Of a DNA stretch of 30,002 nt, positions 10,328-22,799 are shown in pieces. The DNA comes from Cruorifilaria tuberocauda (Eukaryota; Nematoda; Chromadorea; Rhabditida; Onchocercidae). The notes under the pieces were generated by a model. It was not told the DNA's origin. It worked only from the letters and a program-made list of their open reading frames with translations, and searched no databases. The position numbers were made by a program, and so were the translations under genes. The first letter of the stretch is position 1, and each line of letters opens with the position of its first letter. The stretch covers positions 1-30,002 of the forward strand of contig JABVXU010000630.1 in NCBI GenBank assembly GCA_013365365.1, given 5' to 3'.

Positions 10328-11333
10328 ACTTTTCAATCACTATTTAATACCTTCAATTTAATGCTTTCTTTCAAAAGTAAACATTATTGCCTTCAACTAA
10401 CTTACATGTTCATTTCATTGCTTAAGGAAAAGTAAGCATTTTATGAAGTTAATGGATTACTAATCAAATAAATTACCAAGTAAATCAAGTAAATTGCTTT
10501 AATGATCAAATATTCGAAGCAATTAAAAATATAAAGTAAAAGTAAAATAAAGTATAGAGTAAAATCTTACTCTACTGACTGCAATCACGTTAACACGTCT
10601 TTTAAATACTTGAAATAAATTTGTTAAGGAGTTGAAATCCATCGAAATTTTACAAAACTCTACAGGTTAAGTTAATTAATAACTCAATTAGCAAAATTCT
10701 AGGGCCATAAAAATTGACTGAGTAATTTTTGATTAATAAATCAATTAATTTATCAAATTTGATTTATGATTTTTTAAAAAATTTTTCCTTTTTGAAACAA
10801 TTTTATTGAAATTTCTCTTTTTTCAAATTCCTTTAAAAAAATTAAACTTAATTAATACATAGTGAAACAAAAGAGTGTATGTTAGCGATGAGACACAGAG
10901 AGTGATAAGAATTGCGAAATAGAATGCTAGTAGAGAGTAGAAATATTATGGAGTGATAATTACGAAGTTAATGGCTAGGTGTGGAATATGTCGGCGACAA
11001 TAAGTAATCACAAGTATTCAGTTAGAAATGTAGAAATTGGTTAGGTAATTGTAAGTGGAAAGTAAAGTTATTAAGCGATTCAAAAACTAGAATAATGAAA
11101 TAGTTATTAAGTGAAGGGATGTGGGAGTTGAACGAAGAGAAAATTGGAAATTAAGAAATATAGATATTGGTAAGATTTGTAAAATGAAATAGTAAATAGG
11201 ATTGAAAGTTTTTCATTCGATCAAGTACCTATAGATATATGAAATTATTACTTTTATTGATTGTTTATTCAATTTTTATTTCTTATTATTCTTATTCTTA
11301 TTTCTTATTCTTATTATGCATTTAATAGTTACA
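10328..11333. other. Upstream region of the S-formylglutathione hydrolase gene
   Basis: No frame is supported. From about 10860 to 11220 the plus strand switches to a G/A-rich, less AT-biased composition with GAGAG, GTGATAA and GGAAAGTAAAG words. It is followed by a pyrimidine-rich TTCTTATTC run (11275-11320). This may be promoter or outron sequence. Confidence 0.5.
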
Positions 11334-11334
11334 G
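11318..11334 (+). promoter_or_regulatory. Candidate spliced-leader acceptor of the esterase gene
   Basis: TTTAATAGTTACAG ends at 11334, 22 bases before the ATG at 11357, and follows a TTCTTATT-rich tract. No intron donor is needed if a spliced leader is added here. This is inferred from position only. Confidence 0.35.
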
Positions 11335-11356
11335 ATTATAAGCTTATCGCAAAGTG

Positions 11357-13980
11357 ATGAATTCCAAACTGATCGAATTGTCATCGGTTCGTTGCTTTGG
11401 CGGATATCAGCGGATCTTCTCCCATTACAGGTATATTATTGGTTATAGATAAAGTAGGAAGGTAATTGAAAGCTGAGATTAAGGTATTGGAAATTGTAGA
11501 TTGATTTATTATGATGTTGATATGTCATTTCAAAATTTAATGAAGTACAGGGCACAGATCCATAGAAGCTTTGATGAGATTCACTGAAAGTTTCGGATGT
11601 TCCACTTATATCCGAAAACTAAAAGTGATATGGTTTATTTCTCTGTGAGATTTAATATTTTATGATGTTGAATTTGGTTATTTGCTTTAAATTAAAAATC
11701 AATTGATAAAGTTTAGTAAGGGATTAGAAATAGTTGGTTTTAACGGAACGTATCATATCTGAAATTTCATCATAGGATTTTTTTCAACTTTAAAAAGGAT
11801 GTTTTGCAGTAAGACGCTGAAATGTACGATGAAATTCGGTATTTACATTCCAGATTTAAGGCTTCATGAAAAAGCACCAGTTTTAATGTATCTTTCAGGT
11901 AAATTATCCTAATAATATATGATTGTCCAACGAAGTACTTTTAGGATATTTTTCGTTTAATTTGTAGGATTTGTACCTTCAATCAATTAACAATCATTTG
12001 TTAAATTTTACAGACAGAAATGTTTGTGATATATCAACTATCTTAGAGATATAGTAATTTGGAGCTTGAATTTGAGGTAGAATCGGCTCAGCTAAATTTA
12101 AGTTAAGAAAGAGATTTAGATACTTTGAAGTTATTTCTAAATTGAAATTAAAATTCAATTGTAAGTTGAAAAAGGTCTATTAAAGTTAGGGTTGAAGACT
12201 TTGTTGTAAATATTTCGTCTTTTTGGACATATTTATAATGATTTTTAATTTTCTATCAATTTCATCAAAATCTGAACTTCCAGGTCTCACATGTACCGAA
12301 GCAAATTTTATCGAAAAAAGCGGTTTTCAGCATGCTGCATCAACGCATAGAATGATAGTTGTAAATGCAGACACAAGCCCAAGAGGTGTGGATATTCCCG
12401 GCGATTCCGATTGTTGGGATTTTGGCAAAGGTTTTTCAGTGAGATGTCTTTTTTGTTTTCTTCAAGATATTTCAATATTCAATATCTAAGCAATCAAAAT
12501 TTTACTTACCATACAGCAACCATAGCGAATAAAAAAGTTATTTTTATTCTTGAGAAAATTTTTACAGAGTTAATTTAGCTTTTTTTGTCTGAAAAATTTT
12601 GCATCTTAACTATAGGAATTAAAGTTGCTTCTCAAAATTGTAATAGATAAATTTAAATGACCAAATCAATTTTTTGACTCTCAGAGATTCATTTTCAAAC
12701 CGTACAGTTTTTCTAGGTGCTGGTTTTTATCTCGATGCAACGGAACCGAAATGGAGTGAGCATTACCGAATGTATTCGTATATCGCAGATGAATTACCTA
12801 ATACTGTGCGATCGAATTTTACCGAATGCTATCCTCATCGTTGGGGAATAATGGGACATAGTATGGGAGGGCATGGTGCAATAGTAATTGGTCTCAGAAA
12901 TCCGGAAAAATTCTTAAGCATCTCTGCATTTGCCCCTATTTGTAATCCGATTAACTGCGAATGGGGGAAAAAGGTATTTTATTCATATGAATAGTATTTA
13001 AGTAATAGTTTAAGTAGTAATGCTGTCAGTCATGTCAGTCACCGAAAGAGATCAGCTCTAAATTATAATGTATAATGAAACAAGTAGAGAAGTTTGTAGA
13101 TTTAAATTCTTCTTAGAACTAGAATCTTCTGAATTACTTGAATCATAGAAATCCAAAATGAAATCAAGAAATGAGAGATCTTTTTATTTAGAAGTGAAGT
13201 ATTTCTTGAAGGTTACAATAATTTATGTTATAACCATGTATTTGCATAGCTGCTGATCTCTTTCGGTAATGGTAAAATTTTTTGCTACCTTTTTCATCAT
13301 GTAAGTTTTCTTGTATTTCTATTTAAGGTTTTTGTAATATCCTTAGACTGATTACATGAATGACGAGTTCACTCCATTTATAATTTTTAACGTTGTGAAG
13401 TGATAATGATTTTATAGGCATTCCTTGGCTATCTTGGTCCGTTGAAAGGAGACTGGGAAGCGTATGATTCACTGGAAGTCATCAGACGTTATGACGGAGA
13501 ACCAAGGAAAATTTTGATCGATCAGGGTACAGCGGATAGTTTCTTGGCTCAGAATCAGTTGCTACCACAAAATTTGAAAACTGTCAACAACGATAAGGTA
13601 TCAAGGATTCATTTCCCGATATTTTTTACTCAAATGCTTCGTGTCTTTTGAGGGACAATTTCTTCTAAATTTTAAGGAGAAAAAAATTTCTAATTCCATT
13701 TTCATTTCAAGTATAAAAATATTGAATTAAAGCGCCTATTACTGCACAGCCTAATATATATTGTGAGTAGTAATGTAATTCAGATTATACTGAGTTTTGT
13801 TCACATTGTTTCTTTGCATCTTTTCTATCGTTAATGAACCATGTTTTTCAGGTTCAGATCGAAATAAGATATCAGGAAGGCTATGATCATTCCTACTTTT
13901 TTGTTGCATCATTTATTGAAGATCATTTTGCATTTCATTACGGAATTTTATCGAAAAAAACTAGTGATTTACAATCATAG
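11357..13980 (+). CDS. ESD: S-formylglutathione hydrolase (esterase D)
   Basis: Complete six-exon gene, 291 aa (human ESD is 282): exons 11357-11430, 11810-11898, 12284-12430, 12717-12973, 13418-13597 and 13852-13980. It hydrolyses S-formylglutathione to formate and glutathione, the last step of glutathione-dependent formaldehyde detoxification in the cytosol. The protein is an alpha/beta hydrolase: CFGGYQ at 13-18, [14 protein letters not shown] from 55, DTSPRG, then the nucleophile elbow GHSMGGHG with Ser152. The triad is completed by Asp229 (in DQGTADSF) and His262 (in [13 protein letters not shown] EGYDHSYF). Spacing Ser-Asp (77 residues) equals the human enzyme. SAFAPICNP and WGKKAF across the exon 4-5 join are family hallmarks. 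The ATG is the first in frame and matches the family N-terminus. AATAAA occurs at 13988 and 14154. Intron 4 carries an inverted repeat. Confidence 0.96.
13041..13267. repeat. Intronic element with 16-bp perfect inverted ends
   Basis: ACCGAAAGAGATCAGC at 13041-13056 is exactly complementary to GCTGATCTCTTTCGGT at 13252-13267. The arms enclose 195 bases inside esterase intron 4. It could be a small MITE-like element or an RNA stem. No clear target-site duplication was seen. Confidence 0.7.
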
Positions 13981-14697
13981 CTATAATAATAAATGAGTCT
14001 CTGGTTTCTACTACTTTGTAGTATCTCTTTGCTTAATAACGGAAAAAGATAATTCGTACAGTTTCCAAAACTTTATGCATTCAATTTGTTTTCAGTTTGT
14101 ATATTCTCCTTGTAAAGATAAAATACAATATTGATTTTATCGTTCGAGATGTTAATAAAAAATGGAGAAAACATATGTGGCAAGACTCGCCACCTTTCCT
14201 ATTTTAATTGTTCTGTTAATAAAATCATTAAATCTGTGATAATAACATTGTTTTCATGATCGTGATGATCTTTGAATGATTCAATGATCAGTGCTTTTGA
14301 ATGTTAGCAGAAATGAAAAATTTATCTTGTCGATGAATGGATTTCAAATGTTATTTCCATAAAATCCAAGATAAAAACATTTCACGAATGATTTCAAAGA
14401 GAGATAATGCAATATTCAATGGATAGCTTGATATCAAGATTTAAACTTGCCTACTCTTATTTGAATAATCAAAGTTTATTTTTTTATCTAATGCATTAAA
14501 TCTTAATTAATAGTAATAGCCATCTTTTGCATTATAATGGAGAGTAATGTATTTAGTATATTATTTATCATTTATTGATTTATTATAGTATCATTTATTC
14601 ATTCATTATAGCTTGTGGAATTTCACTCTGTAATTGATTAACGTTATAGCCAAACGTAATTCATTTTCATGAAAGATGCGATAGCGATGATATATGC
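13981..14697. other. 3' region of the esterase gene
   Basis: No coding sequence is seen. AATAAA hexamers at 13988-13993 and 14154-14159 are candidate poly(A) signals; the second is better placed for a normal 3' UTR. Confidence 0.5.
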
Positions 14698-14738
14698 AAA
14701 TTTTGAATATACATCGTGAAGATGTATATTCAAAATTT
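14698..14738. repeat. Perfect 18-bp hairpin
   Basis: The arm AAATTTTGAATATACATC (14698-14715) pairs perfectly with 14721-14738 around the loop GTGAA. It lies in the spacer between the esterase and TFIIS genes. Confidence 0.92.
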
Positions 14739-14766
14739 CTACTTTCATTTCTGTATTTATTGGAGT

Positions 14767-14838
14767 AGCAAGTTGATTTCGTAATATGCAAATTACCATC
14801 AACCGATGATAATTTGCATATTTCGAAATCAACTTGCT
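14767..14838. repeat. 34-bp near-perfect hairpin with 4-base loop
   Basis: Arms 14767-14800 and 14805-14838 pair at 32 of 34 positions around the loop AACC. The arms begin AGCAAGTTGATTTCG and contain ATATGCAAATTA. It lies 28 bases after the previous hairpin, and both contain TATGCAAATT nearby, so they may be one foldback element. Confidence 0.92.
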
Positions 14839-14904
14839 GAATTAATGCTTCGTTGCATCGTTTATAATGAAACATTCTCAACTGAAATAGTCATTATTGC
14901 ACAG

Positions 14905-14993
14905 CGACTGTTCGCGTGTGGTCGGGCTGCGTTACTCTTCTAACTGTTCAAATCGAGTTCCCGGTAATAGATTTTGATGTGAACGTGTTTTAG
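14905..14993 (+). promoter_or_regulatory. CpG-richer patch and candidate trans-splice acceptor before TFIIS
   Basis: The segment has several CG dinucleotides (GACTGTTCGCGTG, GGTCGGGCTGCG, ATCGAGTTCCCGG) in otherwise AT-rich DNA. It ends with GTGTTTTAG at 14993, 21 bases before the TFIIS ATG. Probable promoter, outron or 5' leader. Confidence 0.4.
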
Positions 14994-15014
14994 GTGATTT
15001 ACGTGATTTAGGAG

Positions 15015-18000
15015 ATGTCATCCTGCGAAGAGGAAGTGCTGCGAATCGGTAAGAAATTTGAACGAATGATACAGGGAACTAAGACGGTCAGTTTATTTAT
15101 TTTATCTTTACGGTAGAAATGGAAGTGCTAAATTCTTCTCAACTGTATGGTTTCTTTAATAACGAAATTCCTTCTACTTACTGATATTATGAATAAACAT
15201 GATTTTTTAGGCATGCAGTTTCGATTAGCATATTTTTTCGGTTCAGTATGATATATTATATTTACTTGATATATGACTTATAAGTTATTGTCTCAAATAT
15301 TGATATGTTGCTATAATTTGCCTGATGGTTGCATTCAGCGTGTTACATACAAATAAAATTGGCATTTAGATCAAAAATGGAGTAAATGAATTTTAGTTTT
15401 AGTGAAAATATAAGATTATCTAGTGACAATTCTCCAATTGTCGAATTAGGGATCAATTTCAAAATTATATTATTTCGACGTTTATCTGCTTAAAATTTTT
15501 TAAAGAGCATGCAATTGTGTATAATTATGTTATGTATCTAAAAGATAATTGAAAAAGAAAAACTGGAAAAATGAAACTTCAATGACCTCTAATTTGTAGA
15601 TGGATGATGCGATGGAATTGTTGGACGCATTATCCCTATTACCTGTCGATATAAATATCCTTACTGTAAGCTCGTCATCTATACTTATTTGTACTAAATG
15701 GAGTTTTTCCGTAAAACTATTATTAAAGCAGGAAATAACGACGGTTTAGTGATAGCTGCAATTTTAAAGGTAATATTAATAGTAAGGATAACTTCAGAAA
15801 ACTCGTATTGGCATGACAATCAATGATTTACGCAAGAAAACCAGCGATGAACAAATTGCCAAGCGAGCTAAATCTTTGATTAAGGTATCTAATGTTCGCT
15901 TAACTTCAGTCTTCGATTTTTTTCAACCGACTTACTGAAATATTATTTTCGTTAAAAGTTGTTTTTGCCATTGCGATAAGTTCAGGTGTGATACAGTATC
16001 AGAATGTGGAACTTCACTTTATTTGATTTACAGTTTTTCACTCGCCAATTGAAATCCTTTATATAATTTTATGAAGTGCAGTATTAGTGCCAAAAGAAAA
16101 AGAAACGGCATAAAAGTGAGATTTCATTACCTGGTTTTTCACGCTCTTGTTCGGTGCTTCTTTTCGTCGCAGGACATGAGAGTCATTTTGTCTTGCTGCA
16201 GTAATTTATGATTAAGTATTTTTTTTTGTGTTTGAGAAATGCTTAATTTGTGAAAAAGTTTGAAAATGTATGTGAAATATATTTTGAAATAAAAGATTCA
16301 AAGTTAGTTATTCAGTTTTTAAAAGTGAACAGTGCTGTTTATTCAATAAATTATTAATCTAAAATGTTAGATTAATATATCTAATGAATAAAAAAATGAA
16401 TAATGCGAAATGATGTGGAACAAACTGAATGGCATCTCAACGATTTATTATCCTTCACCATCGAAAAACAACTTGGATTTTCATTTATCACATACTATTT
16501 TTGTTTGACAAGTCAGGCGATACTTCTTTTATATTATAAATAATGTCTTTAGTGGTCTGTTTGTTTATTATTGCTTTGCGTAGCCATTGTTTTTGTTTGT
16601 TCAATATTATTGTGTTTTTAATCTCTGTTTACCTTCACTTTCTTTTTTTGAATTTGTGATTTCCATATTGATTTATTCTCAGGAATGGAAAATTTTGTTG
16701 GCTAATAAAACGAATGGTGGTAAGGGCGATGGGAAAGATGCGGTGGCAAAGAACAATTCATCAGCATCAGTCTCTTCAACTGCATCTAATGAGAATTCTA
16801 AACATTTGGCACAATCTTCACAGAAAAATTCTTCCAGCACAGCAAATTCTTCTACAGCTTCATCTACTGCAACTAGGAAACAGCTTCTACCTGACGAGGT
16901 ATGCCATTAATGATCCAGAAAGTTTGCAAATTCTAAACAGGAACACATCGGTAATTAAATTGCTAGTTTACCTAGCCCAGTTTAATAATATATCTTTTTC
17001 GTATATCATTCATTAATTTTATTTAGGATTTTGCTGGACTGTTTCGAATTTTAGATCGAATTTTGTTACTGATTTATAAATATGTTTTTTTTCTAGTTTC
17101 AGTTACATTGCAGATCAGAAACAAATGCGCTACAATGATTCTTGATGCTTTTCTTTGCAAGGAGCTGCCTGATGGAACTCTTGATCCCGAGGAATTGGCA
17201 ATTCGAACTGAAAGGAAATTGTTTGAGGTGGGAGATTTTTGTCATATTCTTGGCCAGCTTTGTCTGTAAGTGAGTGACTACTTTTTCATGTAAATAAAAA
17301 AAATAGCTCAAGCATATTAGTTTATCAAAAATTAGAATTCCAATAAATGGTGTTTAGTAAGCAACAATTGGTATTTTAATGACTTCTGAAGAATTATATC
17401 GAGAGTAAGATGAAACTCTCATCTTTTATCGTCACTTTTAAAAGATAGCAGAGTACATGGAGTCTTCTAATATTTTGTTTTATTTTTATTAGTTTTGATT
17501 ATGAAGTATTTCATACAGAATATATTGAACACTTTATAATATCAGATTACGACATAGATTTATAGATTCTTAGTCAACTTTTGAAAACCACGAACTCAAA
17601 AACTGGGTGATTTTAGAAAATCAGAAACGAATTTAAATTGAAAAATGATTGTATTAAGGTGCATCGCGGTACTTCGGAGAAATATAGAGCAGCCCTACGA
17701 AGTAGAGTGTTCAACTTACGTGACAAAAAGAATTTGGTTCTCCGCGAAAATGTGTTGATTGGAGCTGTAACTCCTGAAAAGTATTTTTTGATTTCCTATA
17801 ACTATTTATCGTATAATTAAACAAAAACTTAATAATCGAAAGCTTAATCATTAGATGAATTAAAGCTAAAGTGTATCGTTTTTAATCTTGAATACTCACG
17901 TAGGTCTTTTTTGCCCAAGTACCCACTTTTTGATCTTTGACTAGCCATATTAATTTATTAATATTGTTTTATAAGGAAAATAATTCTGTTTTTTCTTCAA

Positions 18001-19014
18001 TTCCTAATTTATGGAAAGATTTTAGTCCAGCTATTATTAATGGCATTTGTAGGGAAAAATTACGAGAAAATATCGATTGACATGTAGAAAATTTTTTTTA
18101 GCTGATATTTAGATGTAATAATTGGTATAATGCATGTCAGGCCATAAGTGATTTATTTATTAACGTTTATTTGTGGTATCATTTTTACCACACGGTGTAT
18201 GGTCGTCGTCGTCTATTCCGTTGTAGTTTTATATTATTTCTAGAACTTGTTTTATTTATACTTTTTCTGTGTCTTGTTTAAATTTTCAGGCGTAGATTTC
18301 GTGAAAATTAGTAGTAATTTGCAGCTTCCTTTACTAGTTTTTCGATTGCAGATTTGCAGTAATGACAGCGGATGAAATGGCATCGGATGAAATGAAAGCG
18401 CAGCGGGAGAAATTTACCAAACAGGTTTGAATAGTTGGAATAACCTTAAAGATTTTTTTCTTAACGTTGTAATATCGATTGTCCATCATGACCTATAACT
18501 GATATGATATAATAACAGTCGAATATTATCTAAGGAGAATGAGAAGAGGAACTGATTGGTTAATTGACGCATTATTGTTGTAAAGAGCAGTAATTAATCG
18601 ACATATTAAAGAGAATTCATTTAACTGCTGGTGCAATTAATTTCTTTCTGAAACTTTGTTATTTATGCATTCAACGCTAATGCTTATCAAATGATCTGAA
18701 ATTTGGGTCTTTCCTTATGTTCCTGTGGAAAGCATTGCTGTAATAATTACAAAAAAAAAAAAAAATTACATAAATTGCAGAAGATTTGGCAAAAAATTGA
18801 AATTCAGAGTATTTATTGATAAAGATACTATTTTTAGGCAATTGAAGAATATCAAATGGCAATTCAGGAGGGAACTCCTTCCGATATGTTTAAATGTGGT
18901 AAATGTGGGAGGAAAAACTGTACTTATACACAAGTGCAGACACGCAGTGCAGATGAACCTATGACTACATTCGTCTTCTGTCGCGAATGCGGGAATAGAT
19001 GGAAGTTTTGTTAG
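15015..19014 (+). CDS. TFIIS: Transcription elongation factor TFIIS
   Basis: Complete eight-exon gene, 308 aa (human TCEA1 is 301): exons 15015-15086, 15600-15665, 15798-15884, 16683-16898, 17114-17227, 17659-17780, 18352-18424 and 18838-19014. TFIIS rescues arrested RNA polymerase II by stimulating its transcript cleavage activity. The N-terminal helical (LW/TFIIN) domain covers about residues 1-80 ([20 protein letters not shown]). A Ser/Thr/Asn/Ala-rich linker fills exon 4. The central Pol II-binding domain runs from about 147 ([26 protein letters not shown]). The C-terminal zinc ribbon has Cys270, Cys273, Cys298 and Cys301, with the catalytic acidic pair Asp289-Glu290 in [10 protein letters not shown]; the protein ends WKFC as usual. 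An in-frame TAG precedes the ATG. The exon 5 start is the least certain join: an optional 10-base exon at 16941-16950 also fits the frame. Confidence 0.96.
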
Positions 19015-19209
19015 GTGGAGTGGTGAAAGTGCTGCGAAAAATGCGTTAATTACTTGATTACAGCTTTGTATAGGAATTTTTTGACATTTTTATTTGTTGG
19101 AATGTTATTTTTTTATATACCAGTTTGAGGCCTAATTTTTTTTCCGATATCGAATGTAATCTTTGGTGCAGAATACTGGGATTGAGCTTTAGTGATTCAG
19201 TGAGTAAGG

Positions 19210-19215
19210 AATAAA
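19210..19215 (+). terminator. Candidate TFIIS poly(A) signal
   Basis: AATAAA lies 196 bases after the TFIIS stop codon, a plausible 3' UTR length. Confidence 0.45.
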
Positions 19216-20615
19216 AACATTTATTCCGATTAAACCTTGTAAAATAACATTGACATAGTTAATACAGATCATAAGCATTTCCTTCCATGACTGCTTTCAA
19301 AATCACTTTAAATGTTATAGCTCAAGTGATACTTCGTTGTTGTAAACTTCCTAATTTAATTGTTTAAGATTTCTTTCAGTATCTTTAGGGAATATTGCAT
19401 CTTCAGAATATCAAGTCAAGCAAATCATTTACTTTAATTCCTGCAGCGACTCCCGTTATGATTCGTCCTAAATAAGTTGCATTCGTGATCACTGCTGACT
19501 TCCTGTGTATTTTTTTCATACTTCAGTTCTTTTTTTTATTTATTATACTTATGCTGGATTAGGACGCACACAAACCAGTTGTTTTGCTGATATCAATTTT
19601 TATGTCAGTGGAAATTTAACTGATTCTGATTTAGAATTTGAGCTGAAGCTAAATAGCATTAGTTAATACATTCATTTGAAAATTTTGATTTTCATGCGAT
19701 AATAGAATTTCCGTACGAATAAGGGGGTTATCATTTGTGCAGGATTTATTTAAATAATGGTTTCTTTTTGTTTAAGGGATTTGGTATAATGATTATTTCA
19801 TGCTTTTGTAATTGTTTTTATTATGTTTCTCTTTATTTTACGGTCTGAAGCATGCGTACATTATACTATATACGATCAACGTTTTCGGGGTGTTATTTTT
19901 GTACTGTGAATTGTTTTCTTGTAGTAATTAAAATTTCAATGTATATTATATTATCACGGTCACACACGAATTATATATTTTAGGCACTTTTCTTTTTCCC
20001 AGCAAACAAAATCCACCTTCAGGATACTCTTAGTGATGAAACTGTTACGTTGAGTTTGGACTGTTTTTTTTTTTTTTTTTTTAATTCATATAATCATTTT
20101 TTTGGCTTTAAAATATTTCAGAAAAATTTGTTCTAGCGTTTCCTTCTTTTTGTTACCGCATAGGAAATACGATCTCATCAGAAACACCATTCAGTTTAAA
20201 AAAAGGAATTGAAAGATAAACGATATTGAAATTGTTTTCATCGTTTATTTTCAAATATGATCACAAACTATTTGATTTGAAAATTTATTGTGAAATAAAA
20301 TTATTGCATTCATCAATCGTTTCTTTTTCATTCATATTAACCTTGAGTATTCTCATCAATACTGCAATTTTAATAACTTGCTCATATAAAAATTCTGGAA
20401 GATTGCATTATAAATTAGCTGCAATAATACAATATTTGAATGTAGAAAACATTTTCCTTTTCAATTAGTTAGGAATAAATATGAATGAAAGAAAATTTTA
20501 AACGATGAATTAAATTAATTCCAATAAATTGAATTTACTAATCATCGGCTAAGCGCATTTTCTTATCGCTAATCTGATTTAATATTAATAATTTAAAATT
20601 TCCTTATATATGTTT

Positions 20616-20935
20616 ATGATATCATTATATTATATCATTCATTATATCATATATACATTATTATATATTTATATATGATGTATAATGTGTATATATACAA
20701 TGGTATTTATTAACTAAGTTAAAGTTCTTGGTCTTAATCTTAACTAAACTAAAGTTTAACTAAGCTTAAGTTTCCTCATTATAAGTTAAAGTTTCCTTAT
20801 TATAAGCTTAAGTTTCCTTATTATGCATTATATCGTTATCATTATATTATATCATTCATCATATCGTTATATACATTATTATACTTACATAATATATATT
20901 TATATATATATATGCAATTGTATTTATTAAAAAAA
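20616..20935. repeat. Duplicated AT-palindromic blocks
   Basis: ATCATTATATTATATCATTC and the following ATATACATTATTATA-type sequence occur at about 20616-20710 and again at about 20838-20935. Between them AAGCTTAAGTTTCCTTATTAT-like units are repeated three times. Confidence 0.75.
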
Positions 20936-21357
20936 TTAAATAAAAATAGTCAAGTATGAAGAATACTATATGTATCGGATTAAATTATGTTAATTTCCCA
21001 TTCATATTTCATATTCATATTCATATTTGAAACCAAATATTATATTATATTTCTATTTAAAATTTAGATAATGAAAAAGTTTTTTTTTTTTGCAATTAAT
21101 CTTTACTTTTTTATTTTTAAGCAAATTTTTTTTCAATCATTTCATAATGATTGTAAGAATGAATATTTTTTTCCTTTTCCTCAGTTAGAACTTCTCTTTC
21201 TTTTTAAAAGAAAAAAGAGCCATAAAAACCGTAAATAGCCGTAAAATCCGTAAATAAAATTGAATTCCTGAGAATTATTTTAATGAATTTTTACATTAAT
21301 TTTTCTCAATTTGATTATTTTTCATGAAAAAAGAACATACTTGATATCATTGAATGA

Positions 21358-21432
21358 AGTACGGAATTTAATATACGGAATAATAGGACGGAAAAGGTAC
21401 GGAATGATAGTACGGAAAATACGGAAATAATA
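21358..21432. repeat. TACGGAA word cluster
   Basis: ACGGA recurs at 21361, 21375, 21389, 21399, 21412 and 21421, as irregular short tandem copies. Confidence 0.7.
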
Positions 21433-21669
21433 CCGTTATTGTTGTTAGACAAAAGAATAAAGATTCTTGATGAAGAAAAAAGTTTAAAAGTAAGTTGAAT
21501 TGATTGAATATCAGTTGAATGAGAAGTTTTGATGAGTAAATGGTAATCATTGAGATTATTCCGGAAGTGAATAAACAATTGATACTATATGAACTGATAT
21601 CAGCTGATTAAACAACTGATATAAATATTAGGTTGTTTTATAAGTTTAAATATCATTACTTTTTTTCTG

Positions 21670-21730
21670 CTTTCCTCTCCCTCTCTCTCTCTCTCTCTCT
21701 GTCCCTCTCTCTCTCTCTCTTTCTCCATCT
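21670..21730. repeat. Pyrimidine (CT)n tract
   Basis: About 60 bases are almost pure CT on the plus strand, with two G interruptions. Confidence 0.9.
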
Positions 21731-22799
21731 TTTTATTAATTTGTTAGTTTTTAATGAGGTCTCGTTTTTCTTTTTTTTTTCATTTATTTATTTATTTTTC
21801 TTGTATCAATAGATGATGATTTCTGTGATTATTATTTTTAATCTTTTTTGATAACTGTTATAGGATCACTTTTCCTTTTAATGATTAAATTTATTTACGC
21901 TAATTAATTACTTGACTAATTAATTAATTAATTATCATGTAAACAATTTTTCATTTTTCATCCTTTTTTCTAACTCGTTCCTTTCCTATTCTCTATTTGA
22001 TTTAATAATGACGAAATCAATTTGGAAGTTCAAACATAAATTTAAGTTTAAGTTTAATTTACATTCAAGTTTAAATTCTCCGATAAATTATATCCATCAT
22101 TTCCGGCAATTTAATATTATTTATGCTAATGAATTTAAGATAATTTAAGAATATTTAGATAATGAATTTAAGCTTAATTCATCTGTATTTATCATTGATG
22201 ATTTGAAATATTTTATAGTCTAAGAAAAATGCATGTATATTCCATGAATAAATTATCACGCTAACGCTCTTAACTGATAAAAGTTAAAAAGGAAAGTATT
22301 TTTTTTTTTTGATAGATATTTAATAAATATTTATAATAGATTTTAGTAGATATTTAATTTACTTAATAGATAGTAATCTTTTTACAGTTTTATATTTTTT
22401 AAAAAATTGACATGCATGATGATTGTTAGATCAGTTATTGATTAACGTTGTAATTTTTGTACTTTAAGATTAGCTTTCTTCATTTTTTTTTCTTGTCATG
22501 AAAATATTTTGTTTACATTTTAAAAATTGTTTCTACATCTTTTCCTATTTTTGCTTTTCATTTGAAAAAAGCGAGCGATTTTCTCACTTTAAGTGAAATA
22601 ATTTAAAATAGAGAAAGTTTTATTTTTAATATATTTATCTTTTTTTTTTTAATTTATAATTTTGTCTTATCTTTTCAAAAAATTTAAATTCATTTTAGAT
22701 GGATGACTTTTTTCTTCTTTATTTAATTTAACTAAATTTTATTTAACTTTTTTAGAGTTTATTTACCAAATTTACCTCAATTATTTACCTATTGATTGT

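Noticed and set aside
14905..14970. tRNA gene suggested by GTTCAAATC between short complementary arms
   Set aside because: No acceptor stem, D-arm or convincing A box can be folded around it.
16714..17016. Gln/His/Leu-rich frame overlapping TFIIS exon 4
   Set aside because: It is a shifted reading of the Ser-rich TFIIS linker and runs into the intron.
20226..20468. Plus-strand 80-residue frame with a hydrophobic centre
   Set aside because: It is isolated in intergenic AT-rich DNA, composed of Ile/Leu/Asn/Lys, and lacks splice or homology support.
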